Notes under the pieces: model-generated | What the model was told of the DNA's origin: nothing | Databases searched by the model: none | What the model saw: only the letters and a program-made list of their open reading frames with translations | Made by a program: the position numbers and the translations under genes | Assembly: GCA_900543795.1 (NCBI GenBank) | Contig: UQSH01000002.1 | Coordinates: 1 to 64,000, forward strand | DNA: 64,000 nt | Reading direction: 5' to 3' | DNA from: an uncultured Oscillospiraceae bacterium | GTDB taxonomy: Bacteria; Bacillota; Clostridia; Oscillospirales; Acutalibacteraceae | In this document: piece after piece, positions 18,605-27,784 of the stretch | Layout of the letters: every line of letters starts with the position of its first letter | Numbering within the stretch: the stretch's first letter is position 1

Positions 18605-21600
18605 ATGGCAGAGGTTTTCAGAATTTTTGTTGAAAAGAAAAAAGGAAATGACATTGAGGCAAGGCATATCCTTGATGACCTTAAAACAAACGTGGGCATA
18701 ACCGCACTTGAGGATTTAAGGCTTATCAACAGATATGACGCACAGGGACTTTCAAGAGAGGAATTTGACGAAGCGGCACGCCTTATTCTTTCCGAGCCGA
18801 ACCTTGATAATATATATACATCTCTTGAAATCGAGAGCGGCTGGAAATGCTTTGCAACGGAATTCCTGCCCGGCCAGTATGACCAAAGAGCAGACAGCGC
18901 AGCGCAATGCATTCAGCTTCTTACGGCAGGCGAGCGCCCCGAAATTTTAAGTGCGAAAATAATTGCCGTTAAGGGCGATATAACAGATGAAGAATTTAAT
19001 AAAATTAAAGCATACATAATCAACCCCGTTGAATCCCGTGAGGCTTCAATGGCTCTGCCCGAAGCACTCGATATTAAAGCCGATATTCCTGCCGACATTG
19101 CAAGAATTAACGGCTTTATCGAAAAAACAGACACGGAAATTGCGGATTACCACAAATCAATGGGCTTTGCAATGAGCATTGCCGATTTATGCTGGGTGCG
19201 CGACTATTTCAAAACGGAAAAGAGAAATCCGAGCCTAACAGAGCTTAAGGTTATTGATACTTATTGGAGCGACCACTGCCGCCACACAACCTTCAGCACA
19301 AGGCTTGACAGCATAACGGTTGAAAAATCAAAATACGCAAATGCTATTGAGGACGCATTAAATCAGTATTTTGAAATAAGAAAAGAGGTTTACGGCACAC
19401 GCGAAAAGGATGTTTGCCTTATGGATATGGCGTGTATCGGAACAAAGGTGCTCAAAAAGCGCGGAGAAATAACAAACCTTGACGAAAGTGAAGAAATCAA
19501 CGCCTGCTCAATCGAGGTTCCCGTTGTTATTGACGGAAAAGAGGAGCAATGGCTTGTTCAGTTTAAAAACGAAACTCACAACCACCCAACGGAAATTGAA
19601 CCCTTCGGCGGTGCGGCAACCTGCCTCGGCGGCGCAATCCGTGATCCTCTTTCGGGCAGAGCCTATGTTTATCAGGCAATGCGTGTAACAGGCTGTGGAG
19701 ATCCAACCGTTTCCTTTGAGGATACGCTTGACGCAAAGCTTCCGCAAAGAAAGATAACAACAGGAGCGGCGCAGGGATATTCAAGCTACGGAAACCAGAT
19801 AGGCCTTGCAACAGGACAGGTTGCCGAGCTTTATGACGACGGCTATGTTGCAAAGCGTATGGAGATAGGCGCAGTTATAGGTGCTTCTCCTAAGGAAAAT
19901 GTTATCCGTGAGGTTCCACAGGAAAACGATATTATCGTTCTTTTGGGCGGCAGAACAGGAAGAGACGGCTGCGGCGGTGCAACAGGCTCCTCAAAGGCGC
20001 ACAACAGCTCATCAATTGAAACCTGCGGTGCAGAGGTTCAAAAGGGTAATCCCCCAACCGAAAGAAAAATTCAAAGGCTTTTCCGAAAGGCTGAGGCCGC
20101 AAAAATGATTAAAAGATGCAACGATTTCGGCGCAGGCGGTGTTTCCGTTGCCATCGGCGAGCTTGCAGACGGACTTAAAATAGACCTTGATAGGGTGCCG
20201 AAGAAATATGACGGACTTGACGGCACGGAGCTTGCCATTTCCGAATCGCAGGAAAGAATGGCTGTTGTGCTTGATAAGAATGATGTTGACAACTTCATCA
20301 GGCTTGCAAACGAAGAAAACCTTGAAGCAACGCCCGTTGCGGTTGTTACCTCCGAAAACAGACTTGTTATGACATGGAGGGGCGACACAATAGTTGACAT
20401 CAGCCGTGATTTCCTTAACACAAACGGCGTTACTCAGCACGCAGACGCAGTTATTGCGGCGGTTGACGAAAATGAAAATTACAGAAATCTTGTTCCTGCC
20501 GAGCTCAAAAGCAAAAAGCTCTCCGAGGCTCTTAAATGCAATCTTTCAAGGCTTGAAGTTTGCAGCCAAAAGGGACTTGTTGAGCGCTTTGACTCATCAA
20601 TCGGTGCGGCAACCGTTAATATGCCCTATGCAGGCGCATATCAGCTTACTCCCGAGGAGGCTATGGTTGCAAAAATCCCCGTTGAAAACGGAGAAACAGA
20701 CACGGCAACCGCTATGGCATACGGCTTTATTCCGAAGCTTTCACGCTGGAGCCCGTTTCATTCCTCTGCCTTTGCCGTTACGGAATCACTTGCAAAGCTT
20801 GCCGCAGTAGGATGTAATCCGAGCGAGGCAAGGCTTACATTCCAGGAATATTTTGAAAGACTTAATGACGATCCGAAGCGCTGGGGCAAGCCGGCAGCGG
20901 CTCTTTTAGGCTCAATCACCGCTCAAATCGGATATAAAACACCGTCTATCGGCGGCAAAGACAGTATGAGCGGCTCGTTCAACGAGCTTGATGTTCCGCC
21001 CACTCTCGTTTCTTTTGCAGTCGGTATGACAGAGGCTTCAAAAACAGGCTCTGCCTTGTTCAGCAAGGCAGGCTCTAAGGTTGTTATGCTCAACCTTCCC
21101 GTTTGCGAAGGCTCGGGACTGCCCGAATACGATAGGGCAATGGCGCTTTTGATGAAGGTTTATGAGGGCGTCAGAAGCAAAAGGGTGCTTTCTGCATCTG
21201 TTGTTAAAGAGGGTGGCTCTGCCGCATGCGTTTGCAAAATGGCATTCGGAAACAAAGCAGGCTTTACCTTTGCACAAAATCTTGACGCAGAAACACTTTT
21301 CGCCGCAAAGCAGGGCAACATTGTTGCAGAGCTTGCAGACGGCGCAGAGGAATTATTTGACGGATTTGATATTACCGAGCTCGGCACAACAAACGATAAC
21401 GGCGTGTTTATTATAAACGGCGATGTTCTTACGGTTGACGAGCTTATAGATGAATGGACGGGCAAGCTTGAAGGCGTTTTCCCAACAGACAGCAGGGCAA
21501 CCGCCGCAATGTCGCAGGAAATTGAGCTTTCGGACGAGCGTTCAATATTCATCTGCAAAAACAAGGTTGCAAGGCCAAAGGTGTTTATCCCTGCATTCCC

Positions 21601-22369
21601 CGGCACAAACTGCGAGGTTGACACGGCAAGAGCTTTTGAAAAGGCAGGCGCAGAAACGGAAATTCTTGTTGTTAAAAACCTTTGCGCTAATGATATTAAC
21701 GAAACAATTGAAAAGATGGTTAAGGCTATCGGAGAAAGCCAAATCGTTATGCTTCCCGGCGGATTTTCAGGCGGTGATGAGCCTGAGGGCTCGGGCAAAT
21801 TCATTGCAACAACATTCAGAAACCCGAAAATCAAGGAAGCAATCGAAAAGCTCCTTAATTGCAGAGACGGCCTTATGCTCGGTATCTGCAACGGCTTCCA
21901 AGCACTTATCAAGCTCGGTCTTGTGCCCTACGGCGAGATAAGAGAGATAAAGCCCGAGGATCCGACACTTACCTTTAACACAATCGGCAGACATATTTCG
22001 CAGATGGCATACACAAGAGTTACAAGCACAAAATCTCCGTGGCTTTCGGGCGTTAGCGCAGGAGATGTTTTCGCAGTTCCGATTTCACACGGCGAGGGCA
22101 GATTTGCCGCTAATGACGAGGTTATCAAGCGCCTTGCCGAAAACGGACAAATTGCAACTCAATATGTTGACCTTAACGGAAGCCCCGTTGCCGAAATGCC
22201 GTTTAACCCGAACGGCTCCGTTTGCGCAGTTGAAGGCATAACCTCGCCGGACGGACGCGTTTTCGGTAAAATGGGCCATTGCGAAAGAAAGGGCGAAAAT
22301 CTTTATAAGAATGTTCCGTTTGAAAAGGATATGAAAATATTTGAAAGCGGAGTTAATTATTTTAAATAA
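18605..22369 (+). CDS. purL: Phosphoribosylformylglycinamidine synthase, fused synthetase and glutaminase
   Basis: 1,254 residues from the ATG at 18605, preceded by AAAGGAGAGCAAA. Catalyses the fourth step of de novo purine synthesis: FGAR + glutamine + ATP to FGAM. An N-terminal linker part precedes the two AIR-synthase-like halves (THNHPTEIEPFGG; SIGGKDSMSGSF). A class I glutamine amidotransferase domain follows at the C-terminus, with PGGFSGGDE, the Cys nucleophile in GICNGFQA (about residue 1095) and HGEGRF. This is the long single-chain form, so separate purQ and purS are not expected. No other pur gene is nearby. The downstream gap contains the 124-bp repeats. Confidence 0.96.
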   Translation: MAEVFRIFVEKKKGNDIEARHILDDLKTNVGITALEDLRLINRYDAQGLSREEFDEAARLILSEPNLDNIYTSLEIESGWKCFATEFLPGQYDQRADSAAQCIQLLTAGERPEILSAKIIAVKGDITDEEFNKIKAYIINPVESREASMALPEALDIKADIPADIARINGFIEKTDTEIADYHKSMGFAMSIADLCWVRDYFKTEKRNPSLTELKVIDTYWSDHCRHTTFSTRLDSITVEKSKYANAIEDALNQYFEIRKEVYGTREKDVCLMDMACIGTKVLKKRGEITNLDESEEINACSIEVPVVIDGKEEQWLVQFKNETHNHPTEIEPFGGAATCLGGAIRDPLSGRAYVYQAMRVTGCGDPTVSFEDTLDAKLPQRKITTGAAQGYSSYGNQIGLATGQVAELYDDGYVAKRMEIGAVIGASPKENVIREVPQENDIIVLLGGRTGRDGCGGATGSSKAHNSSSIETCGAEVQKGNPPTERKIQRLFRKAEAAKMIKRCNDFGAGGVSVAIGELADGLKIDLDRVPKKYDGLDGTELAISESQERMAVVLDKNDVDNFIRLANEENLEATPVAVVTSENRLVMTWRGDTIVDISRDFLNTNGVTQHADAVIAAVDENENYRNLVPAELKSKKLSEALKCNLSRLEVCSQKGLVERFDSSIGAATVNMPYAGAYQLTPEEAMVAKIPVENGETDTATAMAYGFIPKLSRWSPFHSSAFAVTESLAKLAAVGCNPSEARLTFQEYFERLNDDPKRWGKPAAALLGSITAQIGYKTPSIGGKDSMSGSFNELDVPPTLVSFAVGMTEASKTGSALFSKAGSKVVMLNLPVCEGSGLPEYDRAMALLMKVYEGVRSKRVLSASVVKEGGSAACVCKMAFGNKAGFTFAQNLDAETLFAAKQGNIVAELADGAEELFDGFDITELGTTNDNGVFIINGDVLTVDELIDEWTGKLEGVFPTDSRATAAMSQEIELSDERSIFICKNKVARPKVFIPAFPGTNCEVDTARAFEKAGAETEILVVKNLCANDINETIEKMVKAIGESQIVMLPGGFSGGDEPEGSGKFIATTFRNPKIKEAIEKLLNCRDGLMLGICNGFQALIKLGLVPYGEIREIKPEDPTLTFNTIGRHISQMAYTRVTSTKSPWLSGVSAGDVFAVPISHGEGRFAANDEVIKRLAENGQIATQYVDLNGSPVAEMPFNPNGSVCAVEGITSPDGRVFGKMGHCERKGENLYKNVPFEKDMKIFESGVNYFK

Positions 22370-22385
22370 TCAGACTGTCAGTTAA

Positions 22386-22735
22386 GCCGTTGAATCTTTG
22401 AGCAGCCGACAGCTGCACTCGTGCGCACGAAAACTCGAGCGAAATTTTTCGACAACGAGGTATAACGGAAAAAGGCACTTTATTAAAGCCGTTGGATTTT
22501 TGCGTTAGACAAGGCGGCAGGAAAATTTCGACGACGGGCGCATACATTTTGTATGTAACCGAGCGAAATTTTTCGACAACGAGGTATAACGGAAAAAGGC
22601 ATTTTATTAAAGCCGTTGAATTTTTGCGTTAGACAAGGCGGCAGGAAAATTTCGTTGAAGGGCGCATACATTCTGTATGTAACCGAGCGAAATTTTTCGA
22701 CAACGAGGTATAACGGAAAAAGACACGGCTTGGGA
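22386..22735. repeat. Tandem 124-bp foldback repeat (three units, the first with a different core)
   Basis: Units begin with GCCGTTG at 22386, 22488 and 22612. Units 2 and 3 are 124 bp apart and nearly identical. Each contains nested inverted repeats: CGTTA/TAACG, AAAATTTCG/CGAAATTTT and a central CATACA-NNN-TGTATG. Unit 1 keeps both ends but its core is replaced by a shorter 36-bp segment with its own palindrome (TCGTGCGCACGA). Unit 3 is closed by ACGGCT, the inverse of AGCCGT at its start. The block fills the 378 bp between purL and the phosphoglycerate mutase gene; I see no gene in it. Short minus-strand frames here are repeat translations, not genes. Confidence 0.85.
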
Positions 22736-22747
22736 GGATAATAGATA

Positions 22748-23956
22748 ATGAAATATGTTGTAGTATTATACGACGGAATGGCAGACTATCCCGTTCCGGC
22801 ACTTGACGGAAAAACACCGATGATGGTTGCTGAAAAGCCGAATCTTGATTATCTTGCACAGAGAAGCGAGGTTGGGCTTGTGCGAACTGTTGCAAAGGGA
22901 CTTAAACCGGGAAGCGATGTTGCAAATATGAGCGTTATGGGATTTGACCCAATGAAGTATTACACGGGAAGAAGTCCGCTTGAGGCGGCTTCGATAGGAA
23001 TTGATATGCTGCCGAGCGATGTTTCGCTTAGGTGCAATCTTGTTACGCTTTCCGAGGACGATAAGCCTTATGAGGAAAAAACAATTGAGGATTACTGCGC
23101 AGACGATATTTCCTCTGAAGAGGCGGAAATACTTATAAAGGCGGTTGACAAAGCGCTTGGCAATGCCGTTTTCAGATTTTATCCCGGAGTTTCTTACAGG
23201 CATTGCCTTATCTGGGCAAACGGAACAACGGAGCTTGGAAATATGACTCCGCCGCACGATATTACGGGAAAGGTTATAACGGATTATTTATCGAAGAGCG
23301 AAAACGCAAGGCCGCTTATTGAAATGATGAAAAAATCCTATGATATTCTTAAAGATCACCCCGTAAATATTGAGAGAAAGAAAAGAGGAAAAAGACCTGC
23401 AAACTCCATTTGGCTTTGGGGCGAGGGAACAAGGCCTGCAATAAGCCCGTTTGAAGAAATTTACTCAATTAAGGGCGGGGTTGTTTCCGCAGTTGACCTA
23501 ATTAAAGGAATAGGCGGATGCGCAAAAATGGAGGTTGCCGAGGTTGAGGGTGCAACGGGATATATAGACACTAATTTTGAGGGCAAGGCAAGGGCAGGAC
23601 TTGATTTGCTTGAAAGAAACGACCTTGCATATATTCATTTTGAAGCAACAGACGAGTGCGGACACAGAAACGAGCCTGAAAACAAGGTTCGTGCCATTGA
23701 AATGATAGACAAAAGAGTTCTTCCTATTCTTTTTGAGGGGCTTAAAAAATTTGACGATTACAAAATTATGGTGCTTCCCGACCACCCAACTCCCATTGTT
23801 ACACGCACCCACGCAAGCGACCCGGTGCCGTATTTGATTTACCATAAAAGCAAAGAAATTGAGGGAGTTGAAACTATAAACGAGGAAACTGCCGCCGCAA
23901 CGGGCAACTTTATTGATTTCGGCCCGAGCATTATGACGCATTTTCTTAAAGACTGA
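22748..23956 (+). CDS. apgM: Archaeal-type cofactor-independent phosphoglycerate mutase
   Basis: 402 residues. Interconverts 3- and 2-phosphoglycerate without 2,3-bisphosphoglycerate; belongs to the alkaline-phosphatase superfamily and binds two metal ions. Visible features are the N-terminal LYDGMADYP motif with a metal-binding Asp, the serine-nucleophile region SDVANMSVMGFDP, EATDECGHRNEPENK and the C-terminal metal site VLPDHPTPI...THASDPVPY. GGGAGGATAATAG precedes the ATG. This COG3635 type is distinct from GpmI and in other genomes often sits near homoserine or threonine genes; here metY is two genes away. Confidence 0.93.
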   Translation: MKYVVVLYDGMADYPVPALDGKTPMMVAEKPNLDYLAQRSEVGLVRTVAKGLKPGSDVANMSVMGFDPMKYYTGRSPLEAASIGIDMLPSDVSLRCNLVTLSEDDKPYEEKTIEDYCADDISSEEAEILIKAVDKALGNAVFRFYPGVSYRHCLIWANGTTELGNMTPPHDITGKVITDYLSKSENARPLIEMMKKSYDILKDHPVNIERKKRGKRPANSIWLWGEGTRPAISPFEEIYSIKGGVVSAVDLIKGIGGCAKMEVAEVEGATGYIDTNFEGKARAGLDLLERNDLAYIHFEATDECGHRNEPENKVRAIEMIDKRVLPILFEGLKKFDDYKIMVLPDHPTPIVTRTHASDPVPYLIYHKSKEIEGVETINEETAAATGNFIDFGPSIMTHFLKD

Positions 23957-23959
23957 TGA

Positions 23960-24406
23960 ATGATGAATATGAAAAAATATAAAAAAATTGCAGTTATCCT
24001 GCTTTGTGCCGCTATTTCAATCGGCATTTCCGCCTGCTCCGATACAACGAAGGAGCAAAACGGAGCAGACTTAAAGGAGAGCGAAAGCACCTCTGCTTAT
24101 GAGGAAATAACCGATTCGAGAAATGACGAAAATGTTATTATAGACGAAAAAACCGCTGAGGAGCTTGCATACAGTGCCCTATGCGAAACGGATTTTTCCG
24201 ATTTCGGAATTGAAGCAACGATTGATGATTTTGAGCTTGAGAGCTGTGTGCTTAATGACGGCGGATGGCGCCGTGAGGAATACGGCTACACATCAAGGGT
24301 TTGGACCGTAACATATAATAATAAAAACACGCTTTGCGACAGTATCTATTTTGATATAAGCGAGCAGGGCGGAGCGATGCTTTACTGCGGCTACCAGGGA
24401 GACTGA
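23960..24406 (+). CDS. Small lipoprotein of unknown function
   Basis: 148 residues or slightly fewer: three ATGs (23960, 23963, 23969) are in frame with no clear ribosome site, and starting at 23969 gives the cleanest signal peptide. A hydrophobic stretch ends in the lipobox ISAC, so it is probably anchored outside the membrane. The mature part is acidic with a Ser/Thr/Glu-rich spacer and a C-terminal beta-rich segment (WTVTYNNKNTLCDSIYFDI). It begins three bases after the apgM stop and ends 20 bp before metY, so it is probably part of the same transcript. Confidence 0.65.
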   Translation: MMNMKKYKKIAVILLCAAISIGISACSDTTKEQNGADLKESESTSAYEEITDSRNDENVIIDEKTAEELAYSALCETDFSDFGIEATIDDFELESCVLNDGGWRREEYGYTSRVWTVTYNNKNTLCDSIYFDISEQGGAMLYCGYQGD

Positions 24407-24425
24407 TTAAGGAGAGGATATAAAT

Positions 24426-25694
24426 ATGAAGCTTGACACTATTTGCGTTCAGGGCGCATACAAACCGAAAAGCGGAGAGCCGAGGGTTGTTCCGATAATT
24501 CAAAGCACAACATTTAAATACGATTCAAGCGACGCTATGGGAGATTTGTTTGATCTTAAAACAAGCGGATACTTCTATTCACGGCTTCAAAACCCAACCT
24601 GCGATTATGCGGCGGCAAAAATTGCCCTGCTTGAAGGCGGCGTTGCGGGAATGCTTACGGCAAGCGGCCAGGCGGCGAACTTCTATGCCGTGTTCAACAT
24701 AGCTCAGGCGGGCGACCATGTTGTTTCAAGCTCTGCCATTTACGGCGGAACCTTCAACCTTTTTAATGTTACAATGAGAAAGCTCGGAATTGATTTCACA
24801 TTTGTTCCGCCTACTGCAACGAAGGAGGAAATTCAAGCTGCTGTTAAGCCAAACACAAAATGCATCTTCGGCGAAACAATTTCCAACCCGAGCCTTGATA
24901 TTCTTGATATTGAGTTGTTTGCACAGGTTGCACACGAAAACGGCATTCCGCTTATTATTGACAACACCTTTGCAACACCCGTTAACTGCCGTCCGTTTGA
25001 ATTCGGATGCGATATTGTTACTCATTCAACAACAAAATATATGGAGGGCCACGCCTCAACAATCGGCGGCGCAATAGTTGACAGCGGTAAATTCAATTGG
25101 GAGCAAAACGACAAATTCCCCGGACTTACCACTCCCGACGAAAGCTATCACGGCTTAACCTATTCAAAGGATTTCGGCGAAGCCGCCTATATAACAAAGG
25201 CAACCGTTCAGCTTATGAGAGATTTGGGCTCTATTCAGGCTCCGCAGAATGCTTTTCTGCTTAATGTGGGCCTTGAAACGCTTCATTTAAGAATGGCTCG
25301 CCATTGCGAAAATGCAAAAAAAGTTGCAGAATATCTTAAAAATAACGATAAAATCAGCTGGGTTAAATGCGCAATGCTTGAAGATGATGAGCAGCACGGA
25401 TTGGCAGAAAAATATATGCCAAACGGCACCTGCGGCGTTGTTTCCTTCGGCATTAAGGGAGGAAGAGGTGCCGCAACCGTATTTATGGACAGCCTTAGGC
25501 TTGCCGCAATAGTTACCCATGTTGCAGACGCACGCACCTGTTGCCTGCACCCCGCTTCAACAACTCACCGCCAGCTTTCAGACAGTGAGCTTGAGGAGTG
25601 CGGAGTTACACCCGATTTGCTTCGCTTATCCTGCGGAATTGAAGCGGCAGAGGATATTATTGACGATATTCAGCAGGCGCTTGACAAAATCTGA
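24426..25694 (+). CDS. metY: O-acetylhomoserine sulfhydrylase
   Basis: 422-residue PLP enzyme of the Cys/Met metabolism family. Expected reaction: O-acetylhomoserine + sulfide (or methanethiol) to homocysteine (or methionine) + acetate, in the cytoplasm. Seen: the TICVQGAYKP N-terminus and SGYFYSRLQNPT typical of MetY, the tyrosine-containing ASSAIYGGTFNLF stretch, the DNTFATP motif and the PLP lysine in HSTTKYMEGH (about residue 205). Length is right for MetY, longer than MetB/MetC. GGAGAGGATATAA precedes the ATG. I found no S-box or T-box leader upstream. Confidence 0.92.
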   Translation: MKLDTICVQGAYKPKSGEPRVVPIIQSTTFKYDSSDAMGDLFDLKTSGYFYSRLQNPTCDYAAAKIALLEGGVAGMLTASGQAANFYAVFNIAQAGDHVVSSSAIYGGTFNLFNVTMRKLGIDFTFVPPTATKEEIQAAVKPNTKCIFGETISNPSLDILDIELFAQVAHENGIPLIIDNTFATPVNCRPFEFGCDIVTHSTTKYMEGHASTIGGAIVDSGKFNWEQNDKFPGLTTPDESYHGLTYSKDFGEAAYITKATVQLMRDLGSIQAPQNAFLLNVGLETLHLRMARHCENAKKVAEYLKNNDKISWVKCAMLEDDEQHGLAEKYMPNGTCGVVSFGIKGGRGAATVFMDSLRLAAIVTHVADARTCCLHPASTTHRQLSDSELEECGVTPDLLRLSCGIEAAEDIIDDIQQALDKI

Positions 25695-25719
25695 AAAAAC
25701 ACCGAAGGGCTGTTAAAAA

Positions 25720-26991
25720 ATGTTTGTTGATATAGCAAAAATAAAAATTAAAGCAGGAAACGGCGGTGCGGGCGCAGTTGCCTTTCACCGTGAAAAGTAT
25801 GTTGCCTCGGGCGGTCCCGACGGCGGCGACGGAGGTAAGGGCGGAGACATTATTTTCGTTGTTGACGACAACCTTGCAACGCTTGCCGATTTCCGATATA
25901 AAAGAAAATACTCCGCCAAAAACGGCTTGCCCGGAGAGGGAGATAAAAAGCACGGCAAAAACGGCGAAAGTCTTGAAATAAGAGTTCCCCGAGGAACAAT
26001 TATTAAAGAAGCAACAACAGGCGCAGTTATGGCTGATATGAGCAAAACGGAGCGCTTTGTTGCGGCAAAGGGCGGAAAAGGCGGCTGGGGAAATCAGCAT
26101 TTTGCAACGCCTACCCGCCAGGTTCCCCGATTTTCAAAGCCGGGTATGCCCGGAGAGGAATGGGAGGTTAGCCTTGAATTGAAGCTTCTTGCAGATGTTG
26201 GGCTTTTGGGCTATCCCTCCGTTGGCAAATCAAGCCTCATCTCCGTTGTTTCACAGGCAAAGCCGAAAATAGGCGATTATCATTTCACAACTCTTGTTCC
26301 AAACCTCGGCGTTGTTTCCATGGGCGAGGGCAGCTCGTTTGTTATTGCCGATATACCCGGACTTATTGAAGGCGCAAGCGAGGGAATAGGCCTTGGCCAC
26401 GAATTTTTGAGGCATGTTGAGAGGTGCCGTCTGCTTGTTCATATTGTTGATGTCAGCGGCTTTGAGGGCAGAAATCCGAAGGAGGATTTCAAAAAAATTA
26501 ACGAGGAGCTTATTAAGTTCAACCCCGAGCTTGCCGAAAGACCGCAGATTGTTGCAGGCAACAAGATTGATATGGCAGAGCCCGAGCAAATAGAGGATTT
26601 TAAAAATTGGATTGAAGCGCAGGGCTATGAATATTATTCAATCTGCGCACCTATATGTGAGGGCACAAAGGAGCTTATGCAGGCGGTTTGGAATAAATTG
26701 CAGACTCTGCCGCCAATTAAGGAATACGAGGCAGAGGAAATTCCGCCCGAGGCGTTTATTAAATCCGACGAGGGCTTTAAAATTTCACAGCCCGAAAGGG
26801 GCTACTTTATTGTTGAAGCATCTTGGTTTCCCCGTGTTCTTCAAGGCGTTGATGTTGAGGATTACGAAAGCCTGCAATATATGCAAAGAGTGCTTGAAAA
26901 AAGCGGCGTTTTCGACGCACTTCGAGAGCAGGGTATTCAGGAGGGCGACACCGTTTCAATTTACGATGTTGAATTTGAATATGTGCCGTAA
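25720..26991 (+). CDS. obgE: GTPase Obg
   Basis: 423 residues. Ribosome-associated GTPase acting in late 50S assembly and in stress responses. Three parts are visible: the Gly-rich Obg fold (residues 1-158, with GGPDGGDGGKGGD), a GTPase domain with GYPSVGKSS, the DIPGLIEGA switch region and NKID, and a C-terminal OCT domain (about 345-423). It starts 25 bp after metY and is followed 27 bp later by mrnC. Confidence 0.97.
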   Translation: MFVDIAKIKIKAGNGGAGAVAFHREKYVASGGPDGGDGGKGGDIIFVVDDNLATLADFRYKRKYSAKNGLPGEGDKKHGKNGESLEIRVPRGTIIKEATTGAVMADMSKTERFVAAKGGKGGWGNQHFATPTRQVPRFSKPGMPGEEWEVSLELKLLADVGLLGYPSVGKSSLISVVSQAKPKIGDYHFTTLVPNLGVVSMGEGSSFVIADIPGLIEGASEGIGLGHEFLRHVERCRLLVHIVDVSGFEGRNPKEDFKKINEELIKFNPELAERPQIVAGNKIDMAEPEQIEDFKNWIEAQGYEYYSICAPICEGTKELMQAVWNKLQTLPPIKEYEAEEIPPEAFIKSDEGFKISQPERGYFIVEASWFPRVLQGVDVEDYESLQYMQRVLEKSGVFDALREQGIQEGDTVSIYDVEFEYVP

Positions 26992-27018
26992 AATCACGAT
27001 AAAAAGCGGAGAGCTTGT

Positions 27019-27405
27019 ATGAGATTTAATGATAAAAATGTTAATCCAAAGCAATTAAGTCCGCTCAACCTTGCGTTTATCGGCGACTGCATTTATGAAA
27101 TTTTAGTGCGTGAGGAGCTCGTTTGCACGGCAAACCGCCCCGTAAACGATTTGCACAGGGAGAGCGTTAAATTTGTTTGTGCAAAGGCGCAAACAGAGGC
27201 ATATTCTAAAATTAAAGATTTTTTAACCGAGGAGGAGGAGGCACAGTTTAAGCGCGGACGAAACGCCAAAACAGGCCATTCCCCAAAAAGTGCATCCGAC
27301 GCAGAATACCACACGGCAACAGGCATTGAGGCGCTTTTCGGATACCTTTATTTAACGGAGCAGACCGATAGAATAAAGGAGCTCTTTAAAATAATCTGCG
27401 AATAA
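27019..27405 (+). CDS. mrnC: Mini-ribonuclease III
   Basis: 128 residues. Dimeric RNase III catalytic domain without a dsRNA-binding domain; in Firmicutes it matures 23S rRNA ends. The catalytic motif FIGDCIYEILVR (about residues 19-30) and the second acidic site in GIEALFGYLY (about 107-116) are present. GGAGAGCTTGT precedes the ATG. It completes the purL-to-mrnC plus-strand run and pairs logically with Obg, both acting on the large ribosomal subunit. Confidence 0.93.
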   Translation: MRFNDKNVNPKQLSPLNLAFIGDCIYEILVREELVCTANRPVNDLHRESVKFVCAKAQTEAYSKIKDFLTEEEEAQFKRGRNAKTGHSPKSASDAEYHTATGIEALFGYLYLTEQTDRIKELFKIICE

Positions 27406-27426
27406 ATAGGCAACGGGTAACATTTT

Positions 27427-27449
27427 ACGGGCAAACCTTGTTTGCCTGT
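27427..27449 (+). other. Hairpin just after mrnC
   Basis: ACGGGCAAAC-CTT-GTTTGCCTGT gives a 10-bp stem with one G-U pair and a 3-nt loop but no T tail. It could be an RNA-stabilising 3' structure; function unknown. Confidence 0.3.
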
Positions 27450-27514
27450 ATAATCGTTACGGAAAACCGCTCCCCTGCAAATTCATAAAAGAATATTATT
27501 CTGCTTTTATAACA

Positions 27515-27546
27515 AAAGACCTAATGCTTTCGCATTAGGTCTTTTT
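27515..27546. terminator. Bidirectional terminator between mrnC and the feo locus
   Basis: AAAGACCTAATGC and GCATTAGGTCTTT form a 13-bp perfect stem with a 4-nt loop. T runs on both sides fit convergent genes. Confidence 0.85.
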
Positions 27547-27547
27547 G

Positions 27548-27724
27548 TTATTCGTTATTCTGTTTTTCGGCGGTGCTGTAAGGACAGCAGGCGCCGCAGG
27601 AGGAGCAATCGCATCCGCAGGAGGATTTTCCCTTTTTCCTGTCCTTAACTAATTTATAAACAATTGCGCCGACAATAAGAATTATAACTGCAAGCACAAG
27701 TGCCGTTGATAAATTCAAAACCAT
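27548..27724 (-). CDS. FeoB-associated Cys-rich membrane protein
   Basis: A 58-residue protein: one N-terminal transmembrane helix (about residues 7-23), a basic stretch (KDRKKGK), then a cluster of seven cysteines in the pattern CxCxCxxCxxCC (residues 35-47). This is the layout of the small proteins commonly found directly after feoB in Firmicutes, thought to handle iron at the inner face of the transporter. It follows feoB by 60 bp on the same strand; AAAGGCGG precedes the ATG. Confidence 0.85.
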   Translation of the reverse strand: MVLNLSTALVLAVIILIVGAIVYKLVKDRKKGKSSCGCDCSSCGACCPYSTAEKQNNE

Positions 27725-27784
27725 AACCGCCTTTCTTTTTTAAGCATTTACCTTAAAAATAATCTTAACCGTGGTTCAAATTGC

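Noticed and set aside
21160..21912. Long minus-strand frame inside purL
   Set aside because: Antisense shadow of a well-supported gene; several similar long shadows occur opposite secA, mnmG and gyrA because of codon usage.
22386..22735. Possible CRISPR array
   Set aside because: The period is 124 bp with no short repeat/unique spacer alternation, and no cas gene is present.
22362..22895. Minus-strand frames repeating residues such as NFPAALSNAKIQRL
   Set aside because: They are translations of the 124-bp foldback repeat and run into the start of apgM; the repeat's inverted arms explain the pattern.
24407..24425. S-box or T-box leader before metY
   Set aside because: The gap is only 19 bp and the upstream gene is cotranscribed; no conserved leader elements are present.
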